From NCBI RefSeq assembly GCF_018991925.1, contig NW_024724368.1, forward strand, positions 721,596-785,595: 64,000 bases of DNA. Reading direction: 5' to 3'. The notes under the pieces are model-generated. The model did no database searches, was not told the origin of the DNA, and saw only the letters and a list, made by a program, of their open reading frames with translations. Source of the stretch: Homarus americanus (Eukaryota; Arthropoda; Malacostraca; Decapoda; Nephropidae). How positions within the stretch are numbered: position 1 is the stretch's first letter; each line of letters starts with the position of its first letter. A program made the translations under genes and the position numbers. Of the stretch, positions 34,600 to 48,270 are shown piece after piece.

Positions 34600-35810
34600 T
34601 TACTGTTGCTGAGTTATTGCTGCTACCGAGTCCTTACTATGGCGGTTATTGCTGGTGTTGAGTCCTCCCTATGGTGGTTATTGCTGGTGTTGTCCTCCCT
34701 AACTGTGCTGGTGTTGGTGGCGGTTATTGCTGGTGTTGGAGTCCTCCCTATGGCAGTTAGTCCTTCCTATGGCGGTCATTGCTGGTGTTGTCCTCCAGTC
34801 CTATGGTGGTTATTGCTGGTGTTGAGTCCTTCTATCGGTTATTGTGTCCTCCCTATATTGCTGGTGTTGAGTCCTCTGTTATTGCTGGTGTTGAGTCCTC
34901 CTATGAAGTTATTGCTGGTGTTGAGTCCTCCCCTGGTGTTGAGCTCCTATGTGCTGGTGTTGAGTCCTATTGACTATGGCGGTGTGTTGAGTCCTCCCCC
35001 TCTTCTATGGCGGTTATTGCACCTATGTTTGCTAGTCCTCCCCCTCTTCCTGTGCTGGTGTTGAGTCCTTGTTATTGGCCAGCTGGTGTTGAGTAGTTTC
35101 CTATGGCTGTTATTGCTGTTGGTGATTACGGTTGCTGAGTTATTGCTGGTGTTGAGTCCTCCCTGGCGGTTATTGCTGGTGTTGAGTCCTCCCTCCTTCC
35201 TATATTAGCTGGTGTTGAGTCCTCCTCTGGTGGTTGTGAGCTATGGCTGTGCGGTGCTGGTGTTGAGCCTATTGCTGGTGTTGGTCCTCCTAGTTATTGC
35301 TGGTGTTATATGGCTGGTGTTGTCCTCCCTATGGTGGCAGTATGGTTATTGCTGTGTTGCTGGTGTTGTCCCCTATGGCTGGTGTTGATTGCTGGTGTTG
35401 AGTGGCGGTTATTGCTGGTGTTGAGTGGTTATTGCTGGTGTTGATTCCTCCCTATGGTGGTTATTGCTGGTGTTGATTCCTCCCTATGGCGGTTATTGCT
35501 GGTGTTGATTCCTCCCTATGGTGGTTATTGCTGGTGTTGATTCCTCCCTATGGTGGTTATTGCTGGTGTTGAGTCCTCCCTATGGTGGTTATTGCTGGTG
35601 TTGAGTCCTCCCTATGGTGGTTATTGCTGGTGTTGAGTCCTCCCTATGGTGGTTATTGCTGGTGTTGAGTCCTCCCTATGGTGGTTATTGCTGGTGTTGA
35701 GTCCTCCCTATGGTGGTTATTGCTGGTGTTGAGTCCTCCCTATGGCGGTTATTGCTGGTGTTGAGTCCTCCCTATGGTGGTTATTGTTGGTGTTTTTCTC
35801 GTCTTATAAC
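34600..35810. repeat. 32-bp minisatellite, CTATGGTGGTTATTGCTGGT
   Basis: The unit is CTATGGTGGTTATTGCTGGT plus GTTGAGTCCTCC. The copies at 35450-35780 are nearly perfect and in register. Those at 34600-35440 are scrambled by deletions. Hydrophobic reading frames over it are by-products of the repeat. Confidence 0.97.
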
Positions 35811-35984
35811 AGAGTATTTAGTGTTGTTGTTCCCTTCCCCCGGTGTGGTCACTGTTGTTATTATCGCTGCTACAGTTGCTATGGAGGGCTTGTGTCTTGG
35901 TGCTTCTGTTCTTTGTTCTTGAGGTCTTGAAAGAGATAAATTGATTGATTGTTGGAGTTGAGGGCGAGAGGGAAAGTCCCCTCT

Positions 35985-36037
<53 letters not shown>

Positions 36038-36658
36038 GTTATTTTTATTGTTGTTATTGTCGTTGCATCTGTTTTTCTTATTGGTGCTGTTGCTGTTCTT
36101 GTTGCTGCTGCTGTTGTGTTTACTGTTGCTACTTCAATTTAGGTTGGAATCCGTGGGTTTAATTTACTTGGTTCCGGGTGAATGGGGAGGGAAGAGCTGG
36201 TTACTCTTGGTAGAGCTTTCCATTTTGGTGTTTGGGGGTGAGAATATTGAGGGGGTCGGGGGTAATTTTACGAGTATAGGGAGTAGATTGTTGAGGAGTA
36301 GGATCTCTTCAAGTACTGCCTGAAAGCAACCTCGGATAATAGCATTCATTGTGTCGGTCTGCATAATTTATACATGTGTGGGCCTTGAGTATGGATTCGT
36401 GGTCTAAGAATCTTCTGGCATTGTCAAAAATATTCTAGAGAGAGAGATATATATTAGTAGAAATGCGCACATGAAACGATGAGAAATATTTACTTGAATT
36501 ATTAAGATGACACACTAAGGCACTTTTCACGCTGTACTACTCGGGGTCACTACCCGCCTATAGTTAAGCAATATTTAATTTGGCATAAGAGGGATACGTG
36601 GGATGAGATATCGCCGGCATCAGCACGATGCAGTGATTTAACTAAGGGGAGGGCGTTT
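35811..36658. other. No gene recognised; (GAT)n
   Basis: (GAT)n lies at 35986-36036, followed by a GTT/GCT-rich stretch to about 36130. No coding exon is evident. Confidence 0.55.
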
Positions 36659-37505
36659 ATGTACATTCCCGGTCAAAAGTCCTGTGCCAGCCGGCAGTTT
36701 TGGCTAACCCGGTTATGTGGCATCCTCGGAGAAACACACGCACGAACACACATGGCGAGTGCCAGAAACCCCGATTATGTGAACAATCTACTATATGGTA
36801 TCTATGTGCATATCCTCTATGAACTACACAATTTACCAATGATCAATGGTAAAATGTTAAAGACTGTATCTTATTCTGTATTGCTTTTAATTTAACATTA
36901 TTAATGATATTGGCTACTGTCAGTTAGTAGCTAAAACACAATTCTTCGATCACTCATGTCTACCACACCATAACTTTAGAGTTTTAATATAATACTTATA
37001 TCTATGTAAAACAACCGTGCTGCCGTCGGCATGCGTAACGCTGGGTTAGGTTTCAGCGAGATCGCAAGGCAGATGGAAGTCTGGAGATCAACGATGTGTT
37101 GTTGGTTACAGCGGATTGAAGAGTCTGGCAATTTAACAGATCTTCCCAGCACCACACATTCGCGACCATCCTTTCACCAATGTGGTGGTCACTACTGAGC
37201 TACTGCACTAGAAGGTCTCGGCTAGTATAGTTAGGCGACGACTCCATGGAACTGGGATCCACCACAGGGTCTCTGCTGTCAAGGAAAGGTTCGAAGAACA
37301 ACACCTGGTTTGAGGACTGCAGTTCCCTGAGCACTATGTGGGGGAGTACCTGGACTTCTGGGCAACCACGACCGTCTTCACTGCTGGAGACCTGATAACA
37401 CCCGTTACGACCAGTAGCATGTTTATCAAGAAGCCAGGAGCTGCCACGTGACAGTAAACATGGGGGGATGGATCAATCTCAACAGTGTGGGCGAGTTGGC
37501 ACAGA
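36659..37505 (+). pseudogene. Tc1-like transposon remnant
   Basis: From 37028 a decayed frame reads R-N-A-G-L-G-F-S-E-I-A-R-Q-M-E-V-W-R-S-T, a Tc1-type helix-turn-helix. After many stops and shifts the segment W-R-P-D-N-T-R-Y-D-Q-x-H-V-Y-Q-E-A-R-S follows, then V-N-M-G-G-W-I-N and G-E-L-A-Q-I, matching the middle of the DDE transposase domain ('W-G-W-I...G-E-L'). The upstream GTACATTCCCGGTCAAAAGT at 36660 resembles a Tc1 terminal repeat, so the element may start there. The C-terminal part and right end are missing. Confidence 0.7.
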
Positions 37506-37687
37506 TAATATGATTTTACCTTCTATTTGAGTTATAAATATATAGCTATATTTATTATTTCTTAAGGATAGCATGATTTCTTCTTATCCTCCTGTGAAAC
37601 ACTTATTTCACCAAGTATTTAATACTTAGTTCAACTTAAGAGTAATATAAAATAGTTTACTGGAAACAATTTTACTAAAGTAACTCT

Positions 37688-37737
<50 letters not shown>

Positions 37738-38021
37738 CGGTATGTGTGTCCCTCTTCTTCTACTTATCATTCTTTCTCTTCCTCTACATACTCTCTCAGT
37801 CCACGTTCAGGTAACACTAGTCACCTGGCCTCTCAATATCCCCCACACTGATATATTTACCTGCGATACTTCAAATCTCTCGCTTTCTTTCTTACTCTAT
37901 TTCTCATTCATCTTCTTTATTCTTTTTTATATTTTTTCTCTATTTTTATGTGTATCCTTTTCCTTTACTTTCATCTCTCTTTGTTTGTTTGTCTGTATGC
38001 CTGTCTGTCTCTTTTTAAATG

Positions 38022-38078
<57 letters not shown>

Positions 38079-38114
38079 GTCTTCCACATTACCAAATAAT
38101 ATACCTCCCCACCC
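37506..38114. repeat. Non-coding with (GT)n and (CT)n
   Basis: (GT)n lies at 37694-37736, pyrimidine-rich sequence runs from 37860, and (CT)n lies at 38025-38074. Nothing else was recognised. Confidence 0.75.
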
Positions 38115-39108
38115 CTGGGTTAAGGCGGCACTAAACCACCTCTGTAGATACATGAACCTATCCACTTCAAAGAAAGAGAGAAGGTACAGTAGAACAGATT
38201 GCCAACACTTATAAGCAAAACTAAGCCAGTGATAACCTCCTGGCATTCCTCAAAGCTAACGGAACATTTCGTGAACTAAATCTATCACTAGCAAGTCTAC
38301 GGACTTAGCGCACCCACATTCAACCACAACCACAAAAGGTCAGGTGAGAAACACCTATTGGGGAAAATTTTTACGGGGGGATTAATAGAACAACCACTCT
38401 AGCAGAAGTATGGAAGAAAATTAGAGCCATCACCAAGTCACCCACCCCAGTCCAACTGACATGTTATTAGACCAATAGTTTAGTGTGTCACAAATCACTT
38501 CCCTACCTCCTGACGTATAACAATATCTTAAAGCCAAACACATTACTAAAGTCTTCAATATTAAAATGGCTTGTTCGTCACTAGATTTTACTGACCAGTT
38601 TCCTACAACTCACCACGAACTAACAACAGCACTAATAAAAGGTGAATCTTCCTCCCCCGGTGACGATGGCATAACCTATAACACCTTAAGATTGTTGAAT
38701 GAGATCCCTAACCATCCACTGCTTGACCTGTATCAAATGAGCCTTACACAAGGTATTCTGCCTAAGACATGGACTCAAGGATACATAGTACCAATCCCTA
38801 TAGCTAACTCTCCAAACTTCAGGCCCATTTCACTCACATCTTGTATGTGTAAAGTCCTTGAAAGAGTTGTTCTCAACCGTCTCATGTTTCAAGTCAAAGT
38901 CACATTGGCCCCTAATCTGTATGAGTTTATGCCTGGGCGCAGCACACAGACATGCTTTGCACAAACAGCCTTCATAGACCTTAAATCAGCCTTTGATGTT
39001 GCTAATAGAGACATTATACTTGAGCAACTAGCTAATTTTGGCATCCAAGGTAACCTCCTGACATGTGTATCGACCTACAAAGCTCGTGGTAGTAATTCAT
39101 TAAACTGA
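38115..39108 (+). pseudogene. Jockey-like LINE remnant, linker and N-terminal RT domain
   Basis: The upstream part (38115-38560) holds linker coding sequence with stops: A-L-N-H-L-C-R-Y-M-N-L-S-T-S-K-K-E-R, then F-L-K-A-N-G-T-F-R-E-L, then E-V-W-K-K-I-R-A-I-T-K-S. From 38566 an open frame of 180 codons reads S-P-G-D-D-G-I-T-Y-N-T-L, K-T-W-T-Q-G-Y-I-V-P-I-P, N-F-R-P-I-S-L-T-S-C-M-C-K-V-L-E-R, P-G-R-S-T-Q and A-F-I-D-L-K-S-A-F-D-V-A-N. The last contains the first catalytic aspartate block of reverse transcriptase. A small deletion removes the residues before N-F-R-P. The frame ends before the FADD catalytic motif, so the protein could not work. Confidence 0.88.
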
Positions 39109-39111
39109 GTT

Positions 39112-39822
39112 ACTCCTTCCTGTACGCTATGTTTTGTTTTGGGGTTCAACACCTTATTGATTCTGACTCTTAACAATGAAGTGGTAAATCTTTAACTGTC
39201 AACGCCTTCCCTAACTGACTGGCTGACTGACTGATTTACTCTCCGGTCCACGAATGTCTTTTTTAGCTGACTGATTCCCAATTAACTTATCTGAGTGGCT
39301 TATTGGCGGACTAGGTGAGTTACTGTCTGGCTGAATGAAAGTGTTTTTGCTTCTACGTTCCCTTGCCTACTTTCACTACAGGCTCCTCTTGCACATTATG
39401 AAAAATTCTTCATCAAGTTGTTTTATTTATCAATCTTAATACATTACTACAGAAGAGGAATCAATTAACATTACGGTGTGTATAAAAAAACAGGAACGGT
39501 TTAAAATCTTATTCAGGAATATTTCAGATTTTAACCAAGGAGATTTTCAATATCTGAACTGGAAATACTTGAAAATGTAAACCAGAAATCTAAACTTGTG
39601 GAATATTAGACAACTACAAATAATTAACTTGAGGTCGAAGGGGGACTGGGGCTCCCTCGACCTCAGCCATCAGTGTGGGCCAACGATTACACCGGGAGCC
39701 AGCCATGGTGACTTTAATGTCCGTGTTTAACTCCTGAGGGCCAGTCCCAATGGTACCTAATCTTAAAGGTAAAGTTAGTTTAAATCGGAACTCATTATGA
39801 TCGGTCCTGAATCCTAGAGGTA
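39112..39822. other. No gene recognised
   Basis: It contains CTGACTGACTG-rich patches at 39215-39330. Otherwise it is plain AT-rich sequence. Confidence 0.5.
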
Positions 39823-39912
39823 TGGTTAAGTTAGGTTAGGTCAGGTTAGATTGCCAGGTAAGATAGAAACAGACTAGGTTAAGTTTGGTTAGGTAAGGTT
39901 AGGTTAGGTTAA
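39823..39912 (+). repeat. Degenerate TTAGG-like repeats
   Basis: GGTTAAGTTAGGTTAGGTCA and TTAGGTAAGGTTAGGTTAGG are imperfect telomere-type units. Confidence 0.75.
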
Positions 39913-40534
39913 GTTACGTCAAGTAAAGTTAGTCAAAATTTGCCTCTTTTTAAACTGGGACCTGTCTGATCAGTTACCCATAAATCCGAGCTAAATGCCG
40001 TTTAACTGTGAGTGTGTAAACAAATCGATGAACTGGAGTAATGTGCGTTAGTAATGTGGACATTTTGTGCTGGATGATGACTTATTGCACGACACTTTGT
40101 ACATACCCGGGGGCTTACTAGCGATTATGTGGCACATTATCCACGGTGAAGTAATAAGGGATGTTACTGTTCATTAATTCTGTATTTGCTTCTCTGTTTA
40201 TTTAATGGTGTCAGGCGTTGTGTAGTTTTGAATTAATTAACGTATGGTTGTAAAATAGAGTTAAAGGAAAGGAAGTGTATTGGATTCCCTCAGTGGGAGC
40301 ACCAGCATTTTTAACATTGTTTTTAATTAATGGAGGAATAGTTTTTAACCGAAGAATACAGAGAGAGAGAGAGAGACCGACCCAGGTGTGCAGTGCCATA
40401 GATCACAATGGCATCAGGGGTAGATCCGCCCTCTTAAATGTCAAACAAGTATTCTTACCTAAAATAACTCGCTAACTTATAAATGTCTACCAGGGCTCGA
40501 GTTGTCAAAGCCCACATATACACCATTCACCAAA
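39913..40534. other. No gene recognised
   Basis: I see nothing to annotate. Confidence 0.5.
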
Positions 40535-40835
40535 ACACGCTGCCTCACCAACATACACCTGCACTCACCAACACTCCCCTTCACCAACAATCCCCTTCAC
40601 CAATGCACTCTCCCTCACCATCACGTCCCCTTACCAAAATACCCCCTCACCAACACACCTTCCATCACCAACCCACCCTCTCTCACCAATACACTTCCCT
40701 TACCACCCCTTACCAAAACACCCCCTCACCAACACACCCTCCATCACTAACACACCTTCTTTCACCAACACACCTCCTTTCACCAACACACCCCTTCACT
40801 ACCATACATCTTCACCAATACACCTCCCTCACCAG
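40535..40835. repeat. CTCACCAACACACC minisatellite, about 15 bp
   Basis: CCTCACCAACACACC and CTTCACCAACA variants recur about eighteen times. Confidence 0.92.
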
Positions 40836-40984
40836 TACATGTACAAAACAAGAGTTAATAATTTACAAAATAATTTACCTAATATCAAAGCAAACAAATA
40901 TTTTCGGTTTGCTTGTGAGAATGACAAAGAAATTGTTTTAAAAAGCACTTCCAGGTATATATGAACATATTTTGTATGCACCCA

Positions 40985-41365
40985 AACATAGAGGAACATA
41001 AGAATGGAGGAAACTGCATCGGGCCCACTGGCATGTACTAGACAGCCCCGCTTACACCCAACCCCTATCGCTCATATACATGTCCAACTTATATTTGAAG
41101 CTTCCAGTGAGCTCGCTTTAATGATAGTATGTGGTAATTTATTCCATTCATCCACTTCTCTATTTCAAAACCAGTGTTTACCTCTCTCACGTCTAAATCT
41201 ACATTTGCTCAATGTAAAACCATGGCTACGTGAACGGTCCTGGTTGGATAGTTTATGTACTTTTGTTGTTATAGCACCTTTGTTTACAACTGACTTCCAT
41301 TTATACACCTCGATCACATCGGCCCTCACTCTACTTCTCTCAAGGGAGAGCAGATACAGATGAGT
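40985..41365 (-). pseudogene. CR1-like LINE 3' end, minus strand
   Basis: On the minus strand the sequence reads R-A-D-V-I-E-V-Y-K-W-K-S-V-V-N-K-G, L-S-N-Q-D-R-S-R-S-H-G-F, C-R-F-R-R-E-R-G-K-H-W-F, a stop, then N-R-E-V-D-E-W-N-K-L-P-H. It is the same C-terminal module as at 1731, but a different, diverged subfamily. The 3' flank contains CATAAGAATGGAGGAAACTG on the plus strand, near the very common 'acataagaa' ends of these repeats. Confidence 0.85.
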
Positions 41366-41436
41366 TTATGTCACATATTGTGCATTGTACATATCAATTA
41401 TTTTTATCTATATCGATCCGTTTATACATCTTCCAA

Positions 41437-42519
<1,083 letters not shown>

Positions 42520-42700
42520 ATATTCACTTAATGAGTCAATTCGTGAGTCACTGAATGAGTCAGGTTAAGAGTCAATTCATGAATCATTTAATGAGTCAGT
42601 TCATGTGTCATTTAATGACTTAGTTCATAAGTTAATGAGTCATTTCATGAGTCACATAATGAACTAATCAGTTCATAAGTCACTTATTCAATCTCTTTAT
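42520..42700. repeat. AATGAGTCAGTTCATGAGTC degenerate tandem repeat
   Basis: The unit (about 24-28 bp) occurs about six times with substitutions. Confidence 0.75.
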
Positions 42701-43762
<1,062 letters not shown>

Positions 43763-43850
43763 AATATCACTAGCCAGGAATCGAACCCCAGACCTCTGCG
43801 ACAAGTGAGGTATTGTTTGTATATGGAAGTCGGCGTGCAATATGGACTGA
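43763..43850 (-). mobile_element. tRNA-like short element fragment
   Basis: It contains AGCCAGGAATCGAACCCCAG (reverse complement holds the B box GGTTCGATTCC) and GTATATGGAAGTCGGCGTGC, both shared with the elements at 33809 and 34081. The foldback element directly precedes it. Confidence 0.65.
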
Positions 43851-43862
43851 TGATATAATGAT

Positions 43863-44519
43863 GTGTTATATGTGGACTTTAGCAAAACCATAGATAGAGT
43901 CCCCTACAAAAGACTAATAAGAAAAGTGGAGGCTCATGGCATTAAAGGAAATATTCTAAAATGGATTAGGGCGTGGTTACAGGACAGGAAACAGCGAGTG
44001 AGCATTAACGACACTAAATCCGATTGGAGCAACGTCACTGGTGGAGTTCCCCAAGGCTCAGTACTTGGACCAATATTATCTATTATATCCATAAACGACA
44101 TAGATATAGGCATAGACAGCAGCAAAAGTAAATTTGCTGATGACACTAAAATAGGGCGTGTAATTAAATCTGACGAGGACTCTGCAAAACTACAGGAAGA
44201 TCTAAGCAAATTTTTCAAATGGTCTGAAAATTGGCAGATGAAATTCAATGTGGACAAATGTAAAGTACTCAGTATAGGATATGTACACAGGGAAACCAGA
44301 TACCAGATGAACAACGATGTTATTGAGAAATCCGACTGCGAGAAGGATTTCGGTGTAATGATAGGTAGGAATCTTAACCCAAGTAAACAATGTGTATTTG
44401 CTCGAAACAAGGCTAATAAAGTACTTGGGTTCATACAAAGGAGTGTTAGTTACAAGACTAGCGATTCACTGTGTCAAGTGTGTGTCAGGGGATGTGTATC
44501 AACCAACAATAAGTTATGA
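43863..44519 (+). pseudogene. CR1-like LINE reverse transcriptase fragment
   Basis: A 218-codon open frame covers the RT palm and part of the thumb: Y-V-D-F-S-K-T-I-D-R-V-P, R-L-I-R-K-V-E-A-H-G-I-K-G-N, GGVPQGSVLGPILSIISIND, then K-F-A-D-D-T-K-I with the catalytic FADD motif intact, followed by W-S-E-N-W-Q-M-K-F-N-V-D-K-C-K. It ends with V-L-G-F-I-Q-R-S-V-S-Y-K before a frame break. It lacks the endonuclease and the N-terminal RT. It is the best-preserved transposon frame in the window, but a fragment. Confidence 0.93.
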
Positions 44520-45383
44520 ACCTCATAAGAAACATACCACCAACATGCTACAGGGAGGAGTCACATGGAATTAAATATTCACGACACGAGTAGTTTGTGT
44601 TTATTATGTATGTTAGTTCCCGTGAGGTTAATTATACATGGTTTAACTTTTGGTGTGTTTACAGTATATCGCTTGGCCAGATAGAATTAACAGAATTACT
44701 GTCTACCTGTGAATAATATTAAGATTATTTGATCAATAACTAATAAAAAAATAATAATGTATAGTTATGTTATATGCGAGTAAACTTTATTAAGACTGCT
44801 TTGGTAACTTTGATAAATTTCAATTTTGTAACTCTCGTCGAAGCTACTTTTGTAAATTTCCTCCATACTACTTCTGTAAATAATACTTTTCCAAGTTCCG
44901 TTTGTAACTTGAAGTTATTAGTTTATAACTTTTGTAAATATTGCTTTTGTATCTTCCGAAAGTATAATTTTTTCATAAATTTCGTAAATATTACTCAAAA
45001 TTGTCTCTGTCTGTCACTTGTTTGTGTATCCTTCACTTTGCTGGTGCGAGTGAATCAAGAAAGTGGGAGGATGTTGTCACCCCATGTCATGGGTTGCGTT
45101 AGGCTTACCCATGCAACCAATTCCAAAGTTTGTTTTACTAGAGATAAGGTACCCGGCGAGGCATAACTGGGACATATATTTTCCATTAGTGGTATGTTAG
45201 CCAGCTTTTAGGGGTGGGGGGTGGGGGGGGGGCAGTGAGACAGTGTTGTACTGTTCATCGTCTCACACCCAAAAACCTCATTTTAAGTAGTATCCCCCGT
45301 GGCCATGGGTTAGTCAAGACGCCCACCTCCTCCCTCCTGAAGGGAATGGGACACCACACAAGAGTCCTCCACCGCCACCCTGT
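44520..45383. other. No gene recognised
   Basis: At 44770-45000 there are loose ACTTTTGTAAATTTC-like repeats, possibly an old tandem array. A G-rich patch lies near 45210-45235. Confidence 0.45.
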
Positions 45384-45862
45384 CCTGTGGACAGTCGTCG
45401 ACACGAGACTAAGTATGTTAACCTAGGTTGTTATCCCCGTGGAAATATCACTTGTGGATGCCTGGTTGCAACAAGAGCAATCCAGGCGGGCCTATCAAAC
45501 CTACAGTAAATGGTTAATCAATTCACGCTTAGAGTTCTCCTGCACGACACCCGTCTACAGTGACCGTGATCGACACGAGACTAAGTGTGTTAACCTAGGT
45601 TTGTTATCCCCGTGGAAATATGACGTGTGGAAGCCTGGTTGCGACAAAAGCAATCCAGGCTGGTCTATTGCACCTAAATGGTTAATTCAAGTCACGCTTA
45701 CCAGTTCTCCTTGCCGCGACAACCGTTTACAGTGACTGTCAGTGACGCGAGACTATGTGTGGTAACCCAAGAGTACTTTTTGTTGTTATTGCCCGTGGAA
45801 ATAAGTCTTGTGCGGAAGCCTGGTTGCAACAAAAGCAATCCAGGCTGGCAGTAAATGTATCA
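45384..45862. repeat. Tandem repeat, three copies of about 172-181 bp
   Basis: Units beginning TTGTTAT-CCCGTGGAAATA lie near 45428, 45600 and 45784. They share GCCTGGTTGC-ACAA-AGCAATCCAGGC and, in the first two, AAATGGTTAAT-CA and CGACACGAGACTA. The last unit is partial. Confidence 0.9.
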
Positions 45863-46810
45863 CTTTAAGAATTAAGGCTCTGTTAAGTCATACCCATAGT
45901 AGAGTAATCACATGTGTCCCCAAGATGAAAATTCCCTCTTTTATAAGATTAATTTTATACAGTGTGAACGTGAGTGAATCATATATCCATGCAAATTGTA
46001 AATCATTGTATGGAAGCTTGACGAATAAATGCAAGTGCAATTATCTGCCCGTATCTGTGATCCTATCTTATTACTACTAAAGGTAATGACTGACTGGTTA
46101 TGACAAAGTATAACCAATAACTTAGATGGATGTTGGAAATTAATGGAATTCATTAAATCATCATTTATCAAGTATAAATCATGGAATGTCGAGTGGTGGA
46201 GTGAACTTCTACGTAGATACGCCATAATCTCCTGTAAGTACCAGTGTGAAGGTATCAAACTCTACGGTAAGAAACACAACATATTATAACCTTTATATAA
46301 TATAATCCACTCATACTACCACTACGAAAACCACAAACCATGACACCCCATCAGCGCCATTTCTTAAAAATTTCGTCAAAAAATACAATTCTCTTCTTAC
46401 CACCGCCTCTTCTTGTAGCTCCTGTGGGTGTGTGAGTGGCGGTGGAGGTGGTGTCGGCTCAAAGAACCAGATTAACCCATTAAAATCATTCTCTACACAC
46501 ATTCCTTGCTCCTTACTGACACCTCCGCCTGTGCTTCCTTCTGGGTGGGTGGCGTGCCGTGGTAAGATGAGGGGTTACAGGGAGCGACCGTCATCCATAT
46601 GTAACTTCATCCGAGAGTGTCACTTCTGATCAGCTAAACTCCTCCGTCACTACCTCTGACAGTCACTACGAGTTTATATGATAGTACTGATATTACGGTA
46701 CAGTATTGTCTTGGTGCTTAGAAATTACCTTTGATAATACCATTCCAAAATTGTTAAAGAAATATATATGCCTCCCACAGATTAGCAAGTTGTCTCGGTT
46801 TGTGGTGCCT
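45863..46810. other. Upstream beat intron or flank, no exon recognised
   Basis: The stretch precedes the beat exon. I looked for a signal-peptide exon and saw no convincing one. Confidence 0.5.
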
Positions 46811-46890
46811 CACTACTAACACACAAACACCTCCGTCACCACCTCCCATGGGGTACCAGGGCCTTAAGGGTGAAGAAGGTGATAGTACAT
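46811..46890 (+). repeat. 80-bp direct duplicate of beat exon acceptor and exon start
   Basis: This segment is a near-tandem copy, offset by 80 bp, of 46891-46970. That interval contains the branch region, pyrimidine tract, acceptor and first bases of the beat exon. Both copies start CACTACTAAC and share CTCCGTCA-C-ACCTCCCA, then GGGT-CCAGGGCCT and GGGTGAAGAAGGTG. In this upstream copy the acceptor AG is lost (CCCATG instead of CCCACAG) and there is a one-base insertion in the exon part, so it is unlikely to be spliced. Confidence 0.85.
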
Positions 46891-46931
46891 CACTACTAAC
46901 CAACTAACATCTCCGTCATCACCTCCCACAG

Positions 46932-47137
46932 GGTGCCAGGGCCTGAGGGTGAAGAAGGTGGTGGTGCCGCCCCATGAGATCAAGGGAAAGGGCGTGGAGC
47001 TGGAGTGCCAATACGAGCTGGACGGAGACCAGCTGTACTCCCTCAAGTGGTACAAAGGCATCAAGGAGTTCTTCCGTTACGTGCCCGCAGACACACCGCC
47101 CATACAAGTGTTTGACCTCCCCGGCGTCCACGTAGAC
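46932..47137 (+). CDS. beat: Beaten path (Beat) family exon, N-terminal half of first Ig domain
   Basis: This internal exon encodes about 68 residues of a Beat-type secreted or surface immunoglobulin protein; the family acts in axon guidance and defasciculation through binding of Side-type receptors. The frame opens C-Q-G-L-R-V-K-K-V, then VELECQYELDGDQLYSLKWY, which holds the Ig B-strand cysteine and the C-strand tryptophan in the typical Beat 'LYSLKWYKG' context. It continues EFFRYVPADTPPIQVF and ends at PGVHVD. The acceptor is a clean CCCACAG at 46925-46931, preceded by a CTAAC branch-point-like site near 46905. The donor is GTGAGT at 47138. The exon enters with two bases of a split codon and exits in phase 0, which matches the next exon. 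Which Beat paralog this is cannot be told from one domain. Short, mutated duplicates of both exon edges lie just outside it. Confidence 0.93.
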
Positions 47138-47220
47138 GTGAGTACTTGAGTACTCTGATGCATGTTTAGGAGGGGTCATGGGAGTATTTCATGTGTGATG
47201 TTAATTGTTTATGTGGGAGT

Positions 47221-47268
47221 CATACAGGTGTCTGATCTACCCTGCGTCCAAGTCCATGTGAGTAATGT
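47221..47268 (+). repeat. Duplicate of beat exon 3' end with donor site
   Basis: This segment aligns without gaps to 47101-47148 at an offset of exactly 120 bp, with nine mismatches in the first 40 bases. It would encode V-I-Q-V-S-D-L-P-C-V-Q-V-H, against P-I-Q-V-F-D-L-P-G-V-H-V-D in the real exon. A GTGAGT donor is kept at 47258. Reading through from the real exon to this donor meets a TGA at 47147, so its use would truncate the protein. Confidence 0.85.
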
Positions 47269-47273
47269 GTTGG

Positions 47274-47720
<447 letters not shown>

Positions 47721-47721
<1 letters not shown>

Positions 47722-47932
47722 TTCTCGACTCTGATTTTAACGTACGGTATGAAATATTAATCTCGACTAGAAAGGTTATGAATATTTGACGATCTGTAGT
47801 ACTGAATGTCAGGTAGAACTCTAGTAATCATGAACATCACGACGGGTCTCCGGTACTCATGTCTTCACCCACACGTGCAGTGAACTGATAGACTTATTCT
47901 GTCTTGTTTTAAAGTAATTTTGTAATACTTTC

Positions 47933-47964
<32 letters not shown>

Positions 47965-48270
47965 GAATGCTATTAAAGACTCTCAATAACTATTACTCGA
48001 CAAATTGTGAACGTATTATCTATCATGTTCAGAAATTGCAATATACCATAAATGAATTATTTACAGGTATATCAATGATATAGTAAACATACATTCGATT
48101 ACAGAAGCATAATATAACGAGATTTAAGAAATGAACAAACGAGAGTTAATACATTTATCACGTATATTTTGTCATCTTTCTTTACCTTAGTGATAAATTA
48201 ACTTGTTTTTATTTCAGAATTTTCTCGATGTTTCTTTTTGTGCTAAGATGATGAAACTTTTATGCTTAAT
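47721..48270. other. Intronic, (ATT)n only
   Basis: (ATT)n lies at about 47934-47963. I see nothing else. Confidence 0.5.

Noticed and set aside
34606..35064. Hydrophobic 152-codon frame resembling a membrane protein
   Set aside because: It is a translation of the 32-bp minisatellite; the repeated V-L-S-P / A-G-V-E-S units come from the DNA repeat.
46949..47149. Independent 66-codon gene starting at GTG
   Set aside because: The frame extends back to a clean splice acceptor at 46931 and forward to a donor at 47138; it is an internal beat exon.
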